The notes under the pieces were generated by a model. The model was not told the origin of the DNA, searched no databases, and saw only the letters and a program-made list of their open reading frames with translations. A stretch of DNA of 64,000 nucleotides from Amaurobius ferox (Eukaryota > Arthropoda > Arachnida > Araneae > Amaurobiidae). Where the stretch lies: the NCBI GenBank assembly GCA_951213105.1, contig OX578137.1:62521736-62585735 (forward strand). Direction: 5' to 3'. A program made the translations under genes and the position numbers. Within the stretch, counting starts at the first letter, position 1, and the number at the start of each line of letters is the position of its first letter. Of the stretch, positions 44,266-57,231 are shown piece after piece.

Positions 44266-47200
44266 CATTAGTCTAAAAAATATTGAAATATGTCAAATGT
44301 TATTTTTTTCACTATAAAATCTGAGCAGATTTTGTATTTGTGAAACGTCGAGTAATGTTATAGTATATCGTTGGCAGTTAAGCTCAAATTAATATTCCCG
44401 CTCTCAATGTCGCTTGGCGTTCTTATGATGTCATTGCCAACCATTATCAGAATTAGAAGCAAAGTGACATTGTATTGTGTTTGCTGTTTATAAGCATGGT
44501 ACTGACTTTATATTGAATGTATGATTTGCTCATTTATATCATCTGAAAATTCGTGTTTTCTTATGAAAATTTTTTAGTAAGTAAAACTAAACATTAAATA
44601 AATTTATAATTAGTGATTATTTCAATTTATTAAGGAGCATGAAAGAATTCTGGTCATAGAAGCAATTTGTTAATTCTTTACATACGTGTGATGCTGCTGC
44701 TATCTATTAGCACAGATACAGACTTTTGTTGTATCTTTGAAATTTTTCTTCAAAGATGAGAGGACATAACTTCCCGCAAATATGAGAATGAACACCAATT
44801 TCCGCGAAAATGTTTACAGAAAAAAATAGAAGATTGGAATGTATGTATAATGAGGTCAAACAGTAGTAGAAAATGTTTTATAATAAAAAATTTTTTCCTC
44901 TTGTTTCTATATCCCAGAATTAAATTTGTGTTTGTCTAAAGCAAAATATCACTGCACGTCACTAGAAGAAACTTGTATTGATTAAGAAAAACCCATTACG
45001 TATTTTTGAGATTATATGAATTTTGCAATTTATTTATGCAATATTTTATGTTAAGTGCTAATTATTTATTTCTGCTGCATAAAGTTACGCTATTTAGTAT
45101 AAAAATTATCAGTATTTAATCCACTATTTTGAATGTACATATTTTGAAATGAATTTACTCTCAGAACTTTTTGCGTCTTGTTTGAAGGCTACACATACTA
45201 TACTTTAATATAAAATTGTAAAGTATAATATTTTTTTATAAAAAAATAATTTGTTAAATTGTTTTTAAAATTTTATAGAAATCCATCACTTCTAATATTC
45301 CTAAAATTAGAAAAAAATTCACTGAAAGAAAATATGATCACAAATTGCAGAAAATTGCTGATATCTTATATGAATCGAAAACTGTTGCATCCATGTACTA
45401 TGAGTATCTTATGTAAATGAATCCATACGAAATACGCACGCTCATGTATTGATACACTCATATCGATACTTCCATTACACATGACAAGTACTGTATGCTG
45501 TAAATGTAAGAAATGTATTTGTAAACGATAAGCACTATTCAAAATTCAATTTTGTGTTCCGCATAAACAACTTCATATGTGCATTATTCTTTGCGTATAT
45601 ATGTATAACATGTGTTCTGGTAATAAAACATGTATTACATGGGATTTGTCGTGTACCTTCCTATTATGAGAACAATCTATATAGCTATATGCATTTAATA
45701 TAAACATACTTTATTTTTTATATTCAGATAATAGTGTAAATTAGTTATTCATATTTTTACATTTGTGTATATATTCCTACAATGTAGACGATAAATTTTT
45801 AAACCAGCGCGACACCATGAATTGAGAAGAAAAAGCGCGACAGCACTTTATTAAGGAATCTACAATTTACATTTAAATCACAATTAAATAATGCCCTAAT
45901 TAAATAATGTCTTATTTAAACAGAATTTATGTTAGAATGCGAAGATATACCTACAACGTTTTGCCAAGCTATTGAACTCAGGTTACCTCTCGGATGCGGC
46001 GAAATAAGTATCAGAGATAATCTAAAATTGCAGATTTTGATGCATTTGAAATAAATATGAAGGAATTGTTTTACTGACGTGGTTCAAATATCGTTGGATG
46101 AATGCAGATGATCGTAGATGATGATCTTCCAAGGTAAGCTACCGGTATTTCCAAATTAACGATCGTATGGATACAGCATTGAATTCTATAGGGAGTAGGG
46201 GCTAATTAAGGATTTCTATGTAAATTTTGGGAGATGTCACTTCCGGTTTCTCTGAAAATTCGTATGACTGTATGAAATAAGTATAAAATATCTTAATAGG
46301 TCCGTCAAAAATGAAGTGCATACACCATTTGACACCATATGAAGGCTACTTCATGAATTTAGTGTTTGTGCTGTTTGCTTCTCAAGCAATACTTTCATCA
46401 GTATGGAAGTAATAATATTTCTCCGATAAGCAAGAAAAACATAGAACTTTACAATGAATTTGACTGCTGCTGGTGAGAACACGAAATATAAAACGAAATA
46501 TAAAAATCAGGTGACTACAATTGTTTCAAGTTCGTTAAGAACCACCTCATAAGGTTATAAAAACAGTGTATACTAACAAAAAAATCAAGGATAACTGCTT
46601 GCTGAACTGAATATTTCGGTCAGTATAACTGCGTGCTTTACTGAATATTTCGGTGGGTGCCGTACTGAATATTTCGGTCAATACAACCGCGTGCTGTACT
46701 GAATATTTCGATTAGAACAACTGCGTGCTGCACTGAATTTTTCGGTCAATACAACTGCGGTTATTTTACTAATTTTGCTGAAACTTTATAGTCATTGACG
46801 GGAATACACGCAGTGATAGCCAATGTTAAAAGGAACGGCACTTTACCCGATTTATTCTGGCGATGCTAGGAAATCTATGAATCTTTGTGTTTTTGTTGAT
46901 CAAACTAAAAAATAATTATTAAATAGTGTAGAGGAACAAATATTTTAAAGCACACAGATTTTAAAATTTCTCTGCTAAATTCCTTTGAAACTTATAATTA
47001 AGTATTTAATTATTCAATTCTAAAATTACATTTTATGCCTCAATATTTTAAGCAGTTTTCGTTGAAGAATTGTTGGCGAGTCTTAAACTCGTTTCAAATT
47101 TCAAAAAGTTAAGCGCTTAATAATTTTATCTGAACGACGTGATACTTTGAACAACGAGAAAACATGGTCGCTAAAATAAATATTCAACAAGAAAAATGCT

Positions 47201-48780
47201 TGTTTATTTTCCACCAAATTCAATTAATATAATGGTATTAATATCGAAAAATAATTTCTATTCAATAACCCAACTTACATCTATTTTCTTAGAGCTATGA
47301 ATACAACTACAGTTGACATTTGTGACATCAATAGAAGAGGAAAATAACTCTGTAGATTACTTGCATTATTTTTCATTGTAAGAAAATTATTAAATTTCGT
47401 GAAAATGATTGCCAATTTATGCAGAACGAAGATAATAATCTTAAAACTGTGTACATATTATCAATCTAAGTATTGAGAATGACGGATCGGACAGCAATGC
47501 ATTGTTTGTAGAAATGAAAATATTTGCATCCTGTTTTTTCGAAGTAAGATAACTATTGATTTCGGGAACACCAAATAGCAGGGTTCACGTTTCTTTTAGG
47601 ACACATTTAACAGTTTGCTACTACGCAGTTAGCATTAGCGGTGTTGACAACGGAAGCAGAGTTTCTGTTTTTAAGTCTGTTCGATTTTGAGAGGTTTGTT
47701 CAACGTTAGTTTGAACAGAAAAACGTTTTTAAAAGTTTTTATTTAACTAGTCATGACCTATATGCGGTTATCTGTCTGTTTCAATTTCTTTGATGATATT
47801 TTTAATATACTGTCCTACACCCGAGAGAGCTAAAATTTAGTACGTAACTTAATATAGTAGCAGAACATTCCAATCGTTTAAAATTTGGTCGATCTTCGAG
47901 AAATAAAACTGGAATATTATTAGAAATGGCTTTTTTTGAGTTTTAGATAAAAAATGTAGAAAAAATTACTGAAGGATAAAATTTTTCTAATAAAATGTTA
48001 GATCTAATGTATTAATGCTATTGTTGTGTGGAAAATAATTAGTAGAATACAGAAATATGCATTAAAAGAATGTTCTGAATGATACACATATAATCAGTGA
48101 ATCTATTAAGAAGTGAAAGCTTTATTATTATATTAAATAAGATTCTAATTAAATATATATTATCAAAGAATATACTGCTAAATAATTTAGACTTACTGTA
48201 TAATATTTTCATGCTAGTGTGGGAATCTCCTTTTTTTGGGGAAAACTTCTTGTTTAATATAAAGTCGAAAAGAAAAGCTAAAAGAAATAAAGCGTACAGA
48301 TGATGACTATTGATTTTCTACGCCTCATTATATTTCACTAAAATTGTTTCTTTTTACAGTTACAGATGAAAATATTCAGCTGATTGAAATTACATTCTTT
48401 TTCTGGAAAATATTTTTATAAGATTATATTGAAAATATAAGGAATTGAATAAGTATATTTTCATAATATTATATTTTTACAATTGCGCATAAGAAGTTTA
48501 TATTATTTTCAATTATTCTAAATGCTTATAACTATTTTATTTACACAAAACTATATTTATTTATTAAAACTGTTTTAATTTTACTACACAATGTATTTTA
48601 TTTGTAAATTGATGTATATGTTAACTGTAAATTCCAGTTCATACAAAAGATCACATTTACTACTGAGAATTGAAATACAGAGTGAATATGAATGATCTTT
48701 GTAAATTTATTATTTTCTTTCCTTATAGAATTTATTATATGTTTTGTATGAAGTGCTACTTTAAAACATAAAGCAATTCA
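44266..48780. other. Intergenic DNA of the duplicated block (copy B)
   Basis: Collinear with 22,985-26,484, with additional stretches at about 44,750-45,090, 47,860-48,290 and 48,450-48,710. No gene is recognised. The 68-aa ORF at 48,097 lies wholly in one of the extra stretches and has no recognisable features. The pre-integration site for the copy A Helitron is at 48,780/48,781. Confidence 0.5.
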
Positions 48781-48791
48781 TATTCAATAAA

Positions 48792-49841
48792 ATGGGAAAA
48801 TCTTCAATAGAAAGCGCAATCAAGCCAATTTTAATTTTAATGTCAGTGACTGGAATTGACATTACAGGTATGTTCAATTTTAAAATCGTAGTTGTTTTTG
48901 CAATGCTCTATAATGCGTTTTTTATTTTGAACACAATTAAATGCATTGCATGTGAAAATACAAAAACAACTTTCACATTTAGCTTTTCAGAAGCATCTAA
49001 AGGAATGAGTTTCATAACTTGGGTTATTTTACTAAACCAGCGCCAGAAGATGAAGAAACTTTTGAGTAATATTAGTGAACTTTATGAAACAGTGAAATTT
49101 AAGGAAGCTTCAAAACTTTATCGATATTCTTTATTAATCGCTTTATCTTTTATATTTTATATTCTCGGCATGATCTTTTATGCAGGTTTTGAAGAACAAG
49201 AATACAGCGAAGACATAGCTTGCCATTGGTTTAAAGTCTTTAGGAATTCTCTAGATCATAAAGAATTTTTGCATGTAATTATAGATATAATGGGTACTAT
49301 ATATTTACGAACAATAGTAATTGCATTATTTTCCATATATTGCTTGGGGATAATCCTTTGCATAAGAGTAAACTACAATTCTCAATATGAAGCATTTAAG
49401 ATTTACAATCATATCTTCGGCATTGTGAAAAATCTCAATGATACTACATCCCCCATATTGTTTTCTCTTTTCATTCAGATAATTCTACAAACTTTTAGAA
49501 ATGTGGTGATTGTGTGTGAAAATATTATGTCTAAACATCGTAGAATCCAGCAGGAAGTGTGCATCGTGTGTGACCTTATATTTAGTTTTGCTTCAGTTAC
49601 AATATTGGTATTATGCTACGAATCGTTATACGATAAAGTAAATGCCATCCGAAGATATCTTTTGGAAAATGATTATAATAATTTAATGCCATGTAAACTG
49701 ATCGGTAGGCTATTAGAAGACAGGGAAATTCTGAAACCCAGTGCTTGGGGGGTGTTCGGCATTCGCAAGTCTTTACTTATGGCCTTTGGAGCATCCGTGA
49801 TAAGCTACAGCATTTTCATATATCAGTGGTTTAAAGAATGA
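48792..49841 (+). CDS. Gustatory receptor-like seven-transmembrane chemoreceptor, copy B, 349 aa
   Basis: Same architecture as copy A, with seven hydrophobic segments and the C-terminal SYSIFIYQWF signature of the arthropod gustatory receptor family. The start MGKSS is preceded by an uninterrupted leader (attcaataaa) with no Helitron. There are no stops or frameshifts. Of 36 differences from copy A many are conservative (I/V, K/R), but several lie in or next to loops and transmembrane segments (for example residues 72-73, 82-83, 136, 145, 196, 247). Such changes could affect ligand choice. Since copy A has 3.4 kb of Helitron just before its start codon, B is the better candidate for a normally expressed gene. 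Confidence 0.88.
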   Translation: MGKSSIESAIKPILILMSVTGIDITGMFNFKIVVVFAMLYNAFFILNTIKCIACENTKTTFTFSFSEASKGMSFITWVILLNQRQKMKKLLSNISELYETVKFKEASKLYRYSLLIALSFIFYILGMIFYAGFEEQEYSEDIACHWFKVFRNSLDHKEFLHVIIDIMGTIYLRTIVIALFSIYCLGIILCIRVNYNSQYEAFKIYNHIFGIVKNLNDTTSPILFSLFIQIILQTFRNVVIVCENIMSKHRRIQQEVCIVCDLIFSFASVTILVLCYESLYDKVNAIRRYLLENDYNNLMPCKLIGRLLEDREILKPSAWGVFGIRKSLLMAFGASVISYSIFIYQWFKE

Positions 49842-50004
49842 ATTCGCATCAAGTGAAACATCACAGTTCAGGCACATATAGCTAATATATGTTTAAAGAA
49901 CACATTTAATAGCTGTGACTGAAAAATATGTTATGAGTCAAATAATCAAAATACCTTTATTTCCTTATTACGAGTACTCACAGTTGTCGATATGTATACT
50001 TCTA

Positions 50005-50009
<5 letters not shown>

Positions 50010-50061
<52 letters not shown>
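50010..50061. repeat. (TA)n microsatellite
   Basis: About 50 bp of TA between the end of duplication copy B and the 3' end of Naiad copy 5. Confidence 0.95.
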
Positions 50062-50063
<2 letters not shown>

Positions 50064-52140
50064 AAATATAAAATGAAAATCCAATGACAGTATAGAGATG
50101 TAACTCATAATTCACTAACTTAAAAATTGCCACTAAATTTTATTAAGAAACATTAAACATAAGAACAACCATCATGAGAAAAATTAAAAGCACATTACTA
50201 GTTATTAAATTAAAGATAATAAATATCAAAGGTGTGGAATCGAAAATAGGAATATAAAAAATACGGAGCTTTAAAGCTGTACACGTGCAGAAACCTAGGC
50301 TTAAGAATTATTCATTTCGAGAAAATTCTTTTTCAAGTCCAAGTATTTAATCGAAATGAACACAAAAAATGCTTGTTTCGGTAACAGATTTCGGTAAACA
50401 GATAAATTTTATCTATAAACTCGATTGAAAAATTAGATAGGAAGCAAAAATATCTGAAAATAATCTTCAAATGTACTATAAGTCGAGTATTAAACGACAA
50501 GACCAATGTTGCCATTTGCTAAAGATAAAAGAAGAGATCTATCGTTGCCAATTGTGAGTAACAAATACAGCATTGCGTAAAGGCCGTAAAATGTGATATT
50601 CTGCAGTAAAATCTGCAGTAAAATCTGCAAAATTAGGCATAGAGGCAAATGTATAAGGGGATATAAGCATTAACAATGTAACTTCAAGAGAATGTAGATG
50701 TTCGGTTGAAATAAGATACTAAGGAGAGAATTTTAAGCTAATCGCAACTTATTAACTATACTATGTACTGAATATACTGGATATTCATATATTTTACTAC
50801 TAATTTTTGGTTATTAATGTGCAAAGTATGAAATTTTTTATCTGATAATCTATAAATTCGAAAAAGTTGATTATGTATAATATTTCTAAACAATTGAATC
50901 GAGTTGCAGGAATTATATGGTAATATTTTATTAATGTTGAATTTAAAAGTCTTTTTTATTACATAAATTAGTAACTGTACTATTAGTAGGTTCAATTATT
51001 AGATTTAAATCCAAATAACTAATATTATTATTTATAGTAGTCTCATTAGGTATTAATTCCAAAGTATCTGGATAGAAATCGGTATCTATGACATAATTAT
51101 CAGTAAATACTAAATATATCAGATCATCAACATATCTGCAAATTTTATAATCTGTTGAAGTAAAGGATTTTTCATAATGATATAGGCATAAATTAGCTAA
51201 CATACTGCTATTACAGGCACCTTGTGGAACCCTTGAGACTTGTAAGAATAATTTGTTACCTTAAAACATATAATTATTAAAAAGAACAAAGTGAAGAAGT
51301 TTCGGGAAAAAATACCGTTAAGAGTCGATTGATGAGTCATATAAGCATTATATAGAGCTAAAATTACATCATAACGATCAGAGATCTTAATATTATTAAA
51401 TAGATCGTTAAAATCAAAAGTTTGAAATCCTATTATTTTTCCTAGTGATGTTAATTTATTCTTTAATTCATTACTGTTATTTAGAATAAGGTAGTTATTA
51501 CTAGAATAACCTAAATTATTTTTTATTACATTTAAATAATTTAGTAATAATTTACTCGCAGTAGTGGAGTAAGAATTATGATCACTAGTTACAGTTCTAA
51601 TTTAATAGGATTTTTATAAAATTTAGGAATAAGCACAATATATGGAAATTTCAAAAATTTAATATAAATATCTAAAACACTATACATATTAATAGTTTTC
51701 AATTTGATACTATTTATGGAGTGTAAATCAAGTTTAAATAGACTATTATTTTTTGAATAATCTAACAGATACTGTATATATAATTTTTTAAAGATAATAT
51801 TAAAATCATTAGAGGCTTTATCAACATAGGTAATAATAAAAGAACGTTGTAAATCATTAATAGATTGTTTTATATTATCAATATATAGATCTAGACAAAT
51901 CAATACAACAAATGGTATTTTTAATAGATTTTAATAAAACAAATTTTCGCATATTAAATGCCTATAAAGGCTGAGTATATTTAGAAGCTAATCCATAAAT
52001 ATATTTATCTAGGTCAAGATTTATTGATTTTAGAACATTACTAGAGTTATTTATAAGATGGTAACCTGAATTTTGTACCAAATGACATTACGGTTCTTAA
52101 AGATTTGTATACTGTCAATGGATTTTCATTTTATATTTTA

Positions 52141-52145
<5 letters not shown>
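50062..52145 (-). mobile_element. Naiad-type element, copy 5, flanked by inverted ~40-bp ends in (TA)n
   Basis: On the - strand, coding remnants include FGTKFRLP-like sequence (52,060-52,090), the ITYVDKASNDF block and PKFYKNPIKL (51,589-51,903). A GVPQGACNSSMLANL-like motif B and an intact CRYVDDL (51,120-51,250) follow, with C-terminal blocks to 50,756. A 3' untranslated region runs down to 50,062. The ataataaaatataaaatgaaaatcc sequence at 50,062 recurs in inverted form at 52,105-52,145. The endonuclease part is missing. Frame breaks lie near 51,250, 51,590 and 50,950. Confidence 0.83.
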
Positions 52146-52186
<41 letters not shown>

Positions 52187-52278
52187 CCAATTGCTCAAAG
52201 GTAAAGCATCAAAGGTAATAATATATATATATACATACATACATACATATATATATATTATACATACATACATACATA

Positions 52279-52335
<57 letters not shown>
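52146..52335. repeat. (TA)n and (ACAT)n microsatellites
   Basis: TA runs at 52,146-52,182 and 52,285-52,335, with two short ACAT arrays at 52,230-52,250 and 52,262-52,278. Confidence 0.93.
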
Positions 52336-52337
<2 letters not shown>

Positions 52338-53054
52338 AGGTGCGGCTATTAATTTCCAGGACTGACGTAACTGTACAAGAACTGTAACTCGGCAGAACAT
52401 ATTATTGCTTGTATCTGGAAGGTAGTGTATCTGCGTATGTCCCATGAAATGAGCATCATTCTAAAGCAAGAGGTTGTTGTTGAAACACGCATTAAAACGT
52501 AGCTGTTAAATTGTTGTTGTCGAAGTGTAGATATGGAGCAGAGGATTAACATCAAATTTTGCTTTAAATTGGGCAAAACTGCGAGTGATTTCCGTGCGCA
52601 AGCTGGCAACAATTGAGAAAGTTTGTGAGCTTGTGACATCGGATCGCCGATTGATTACTCGAGTACTTGCCAACGAATTGAACATTGACAAGGAGCCCCA
52701 CTTTGCATTGTTTGTGAAGCGGTATTTGGCTCAGCATGAGGTCGTGGAGATGAATCATCCTGTATAATCTCCGGATTTAGCACTCGCAGACTTTTTCTTG
52801 TTTCCGAAACTGAAAAATTTGCTGAAGGGAATAAGATTTGAGGATCTCGAAGACATCAAGATAACAGTGACGTCAGAATTGAAGAGCATTCCGAAAGAGA
52901 ACTTTAAATGTTGTTTTCGAAACTTATACAGCTGAGCACAGAAGTGTATTACGGCAGGTGGAAGTTATTACGAAACATATTGAATGGGTATATAATTCAT
53001 ATAATGTTTTCCGGAGTTATTAGATCAGTCCTGGAAATTAATAGCCGCACCTTG
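52336..53054 (+). mobile_element. Internally deleted mariner element, 719 bp
   Basis: Near-perfect ~30-bp terminal inverted repeats (caaggtgcggctattaattt at 52,336; reverse complement ending 53,054) sit on TA dinucleotides. Between them are parts of a transposase. MEQRINIKFCFKLGKTAS starts near 52,532, a frameshifted EKVCELVTSDRRLITRVLANELNIDKE follows, and then comes a jump to ALFVKRYLAQHEVVEMNHPV. A stop precedes SPDLALADFFLFPKL and KGIRFEDLEDI. Most of the catalytic core is gone, so it could move only with help. It sits inside a (TA)n tract. Confidence 0.92.
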
Positions 53055-53341
<287 letters not shown>

Positions 53342-53343
53342 TA

Positions 53344-53995
53344 CACAGATGGGGGACAAAATAATACGAACACCTGTGAAGTAATGAAGTACGAAAAAAT
53401 CTTTGTTAATAGGGTGTTGGACCACCCTTTGACTGAAGTACATATTGTATGCGATGTGGGATAGATGCATAGAGGTCATGCATAATATGTAAAGGGATAT
53501 GAAGGCATTCCTCCTGCAAAGCAGTTTCTAAATCTGAAAGTGTGTTTGGATGGGGAACTCTAGCACGAAGTTTGGACTCCAAATATTCCTGAAAATGTTC
53601 AATAATGTTTAAGTCAAGAGACTGAGGGGGCCAACCGAGTTGTCCTATTTCATCGTCATGCTCTTCGAACCATGCCTGAACACACCGCGCACTATGGCTA
53701 GGAGCGTTGTCGTCTTGAAAAACTGGTCACTCTCCAGGAAATTAAAGTCTGGACAAAAGGATGGACATGATCCCCCAGAATGCTCCTATAGTGATCAGCT
53801 TTGATCTTCTCATGCAGTGTGACAAGCGGTCCAAGACCGCGCCAAGATATGGCACCCCCTACGAAAAGGGAGCCACCTCCATGCTTCACAGTTGGCAAGA
53901 GGCAGTCAGGAGTAAGCGCTTTTCTTGGCTTGTTCTTCTGTGAAATTGACTCATCAAATATGATAATTATAGATAATAAAGTAGTATGCATAATC
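53344..53995 (-). mobile_element. Tc1-like transposon, truncated at its 5' side
   Basis: On the - strand the transposase C-terminal half is readable: KHGGGSLFVGGAISWRGLGP, then FQDDNAP, HDDEIGQLGWPPQSLDLNIIEH (catalytic DDE-region motifs), and a final [19 protein letters not shown] block near 53,400-53,470. The element end (cagatgggggacaaaataat) lies near 53,346 next to the (TA)n tract. The N-terminal DNA-binding half and the other end are missing. At least one frame break lies near 53,700. Confidence 0.88.
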
Positions 53996-55597
53996 GCAAC
54001 TGACGAAAATAGACAAAAGTTATATTAATCAAATCTTCAAAATATAAATTATTTTTCTTCCAACGTCAGGTACACGAATTAGGATTTTGAGTGAACTTGT
54101 AATTGAAGACAATAAATAAAAGAATGTTACGTAAGAAATGCTGTACCAGACATTGTTCTGTGACGTTTTAATGGCCCCATTAGTCTCGCTCTTTTCGCAT
54201 GTTATCTATTGTATTGGTGTTAAATCCGTAATTTAGGCGAGGAAGAATGTACTTACACATTATGTGTTTTTATCCATTCAGGGGTGTCTTTGAAATAATG
54301 CTACATCATGTTAAAATGAAATTGCATCATCTCCATATAAATATTCTGAGGAGGAAAGTATATGTTCATATATATGCTAATAAACTTGACTATCAGGTTT
54401 CTTTTTTTAAAAGTAAAACAAAAACAAAACCACTCTAATAATGTCTAAATAATCCTATACCAGAACTCTTCATAGGATACATAACATAGTGCTTTACTGA
54501 ATTATTAGCATTGCCTGTTTTTCTTGAAAGACAAGGAATTTTATTCTTAATGGAGTTACAAAATTTATTTTAGAAAAATGCTCCATTAGAGTTGAATCGT
54601 TCAGTCCTGTTATTCTCTGCTTTAAACATTTCTGTCCTTTGTCTTTGTGAAAAAAAGAACTTTAGTTCCTGTACTTGATATAAAGCCCATACCTCATAAA
54701 CAGCATAAATATATGGTTTTTGATATACAATTTCACCCAACTTTTCTTTCATCACTCTAGGTCTGTAATATTTACACGTAGCAATTCGTTTGTGTAACAT
54801 TTCAGCATGGTCACTTCAACTTTTTTAAGGAATAGTTAGCAATGCATTCTGTAATTGTTTTTCTTCTAGAGGCGAAAAGTTGCTGTAAATATCAGGATGC
54901 GTCACTTCTTCTAGAAATCTTTCTTAACATTGAAAGATGGTTATTAGCAGTAATTGAGACATCAAACAATAGTTTTCAAGAGTGTTTGTTATGCTGATGA
55001 GTATTCTCAAAACAGCTTTCTTTAAAATACGCAAGTTTCAAGGTTTGAAATTTTGCGCTATTTTTTATGTAAGAAAAATGATCCATATATTGTAATTGTA
55101 GATAAATTATATTCTAGTTCTAATAAAGAAGGCTAATTTTTGTCTTTGAAATTGTTTGGCATATTTATTGTGATTTGTGTTGTTTTATAGGGAGCTTCTC
55201 TAAAAAATAAGTGAGAACTGCTGTAAGTGATCTATCAGAAGTTGAGCACGAGATATTCACAGGGAGTGCGATATCAGGGGTTTTATATATACAAATGCAA
55301 TAAATTAATCAATGCAATAAATATCAAAATGCAAATTTATTTTGAACACGAATAGGTTGTATGAGACCTAATTTGTTTTATTTCCTCAATATCAAAATAT
55401 GCTGATCCTTAATAAAGTTATGTACTAATCATAAGACAGATTTTTAATACGCACTTTCTATCAACTTAAATAAGATAAAAAATCAAATTTTATTTTTGGT
55501 GCTCATTTCTGCTGAGTTAAATCATGAAATTAAATAATAAAAGTAAATAAGTAAATTTAAAAAATAAAATGTCTATACCTAATCATGGATATTTTAT
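53996..55597. other. Gene-free stretch
   Basis: No convincing gene is seen. The - strand ORF 54,570-54,800 (76 aa, Lys/Tyr-rich) reads plausibly but matches nothing I recognise and has no neighbours that support it. The + strand ORF at 54,247 is equally unsupported. Confidence 0.4.
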
Positions 55598-56530
55598 TAC
55601 TTTCCTTATATACATAATGTATAAGGAAAGTATTGTGACGGGATCGAAAATTCGAATTCGAGTTTAGGACGGGAGAGCACGTTTCAAGCATCCCTGATCA
55701 CGAATCAAACATTTTTGAAGTGATGTCTGTGTGTGTGTGTGTGTGTGTGAAAGTGTGTGTGTGTGTCAGTGAGTCTGTGCAGACGATAACTGACGAACGA
55801 ATGGACCAATTCGAACCAAATTTGGTTCAAAAATCACAATCTGTAAACACTGGAAGCCTATTGTTTTTATACGCAATCGAATGTTCAGAACTCTCCTAAA
55901 TTTTCGAATGAAATTTTGAAAAAATCGTCAAAAAATCAAAACCACTAATTAAGTTACGCAAATGGACATTTCGTATGTAATTTTTCATTAGAAAACGATT
56001 GACATAAATTTTAGAATGCTAACATGAACCGTTCTCGAGATATTGCACATTTAAAAAAAAAAATATCTAAATTACATATAAAATAAAAAAAAATATTTCC
56101 TATTGAGAAACATGTTCACTTTTCATATGTAATACCATGCGATAAATTGGGTGACATCATTCTCGTGGATCTAGCTCGTTCTGTTCATGAAAAAATATAC
56201 TTTGAGTAATACTTTTGTATTTGAACGCCAGTATTCACTTATATGCTGTAAGAATAACTTATTTCTTCGTCCATAATGCTTGGCGAGATTTTGGCGACAA
56301 ACTTGGCGGAATGTTGCCAACTTGGCGACTTTTTGAAATGATGTCAAATTAACGAAAATCTCGCCAAATGGATAAAAATGACGCTAAATCAATGAAAATG
56401 ACTAATTGTTGAAAATTCAATATCTTGGAAAGAATATTAGTATCTACTATAAGAAAAACCTATTTTTTTACTGTAAAAGTAGTAAATTCATTACATTTTA
56501 TAAGGAAAGTCATGTGTTGCCCACATCAGA
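55598..56530 (-). mobile_element. Second copy of the ~0.9-kb element with 3' hairpin
   Basis: Reverse orientation of 22,080-22,984. The hairpin tactttccttata...tataaggaaagta is at 55,599-55,632, GT/AC-rich DNA lies near 55,725-55,770, ctcgagaacggttcatg is reversed near 56,030, and the terminal TCTGATGTGGGCAACACATG ends at 56,530. No coding region. Confidence 0.72.
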
Positions 56531-57231
56531 TTTTTTTTAAATGTGAAAATTAATTTCAAATGTATTTAAAATCCTTAAACTAAAATGTTTAGCTATTAAA
56601 TTAGATAAGCACGACATATTACTTTCAAATGCTCATAGAGATAATAAATTTAAAATATGCAGTGATATATACTTAATTTCAAATGTATGGCCTTGTAATG
56701 GCAGAAGGACGTACTTGGAGATATGTCGTTTTGCTTTTACAAATGTGGTTGGCTTTCTTGTAATGAGTTAACGCTATGATATTTTTGTTGAAGGCGGATC
56801 CATATTAATAAGCAGATATGAGAAAGCGGATGAAAATTATTATGTATCACAGATCCACATGAAAGAAGAATTAATAACTTTCATCTCAGAATGATGATAT
56901 ACGTTACTTTGCTATTACAAGACTGTACGGGATGATCATAAAATGAAAACATTCTTAATATCTACTTAAAAATGCTAAGGTTGATTATAAAATTAAGGTG
57001 TGCCTAAAATATACTTTGCAATGCACAGGGTGAAACAAAATTAAGATATACATAATATACACCTTGAATTTCAAAGGATGAATATAAAACATTTGATGTG
57101 AGCAGCTCATCCTACAGACTCATATTCTTTTCTGACTTCTTTCTTTTATAATTCATTAAATTGATTTTAATTGCAATACAGAACACTTATAGTCATTTGA
57201 AATTACACTGAATTTGTAATTTTATTCCTAA
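56531..57231. other. Gene-free stretch before the tandem Helitrons
   Basis: Nothing recognised. Confidence 0.4.

Larger units (their letters stand above)
39319..49995. repeat. Segmental duplication, copy B
   Basis: Direct repeat of 18,039-31,115, from mid-monooxygenase to just after the receptor gene. Both ends abut Naiad-type insertions (copy 4 on the left, (TA)n and copy 5 on the right), so the true edges of the duplication may have been obscured or created by these elements. Confidence 0.9.

Noticed and set aside
54570..54800. 76-aa minus-strand ORF
   Set aside because: Basic and Tyr-rich, but with no recognised motif, no splice context and no second copy to compare.
54990..55016. Hammerhead ribozyme suggested by ctgatgag...caaaac
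   Set aside because: No proper stem II between the boxes, the GAAA box is not intact, and no flanking stems pair; probably chance.
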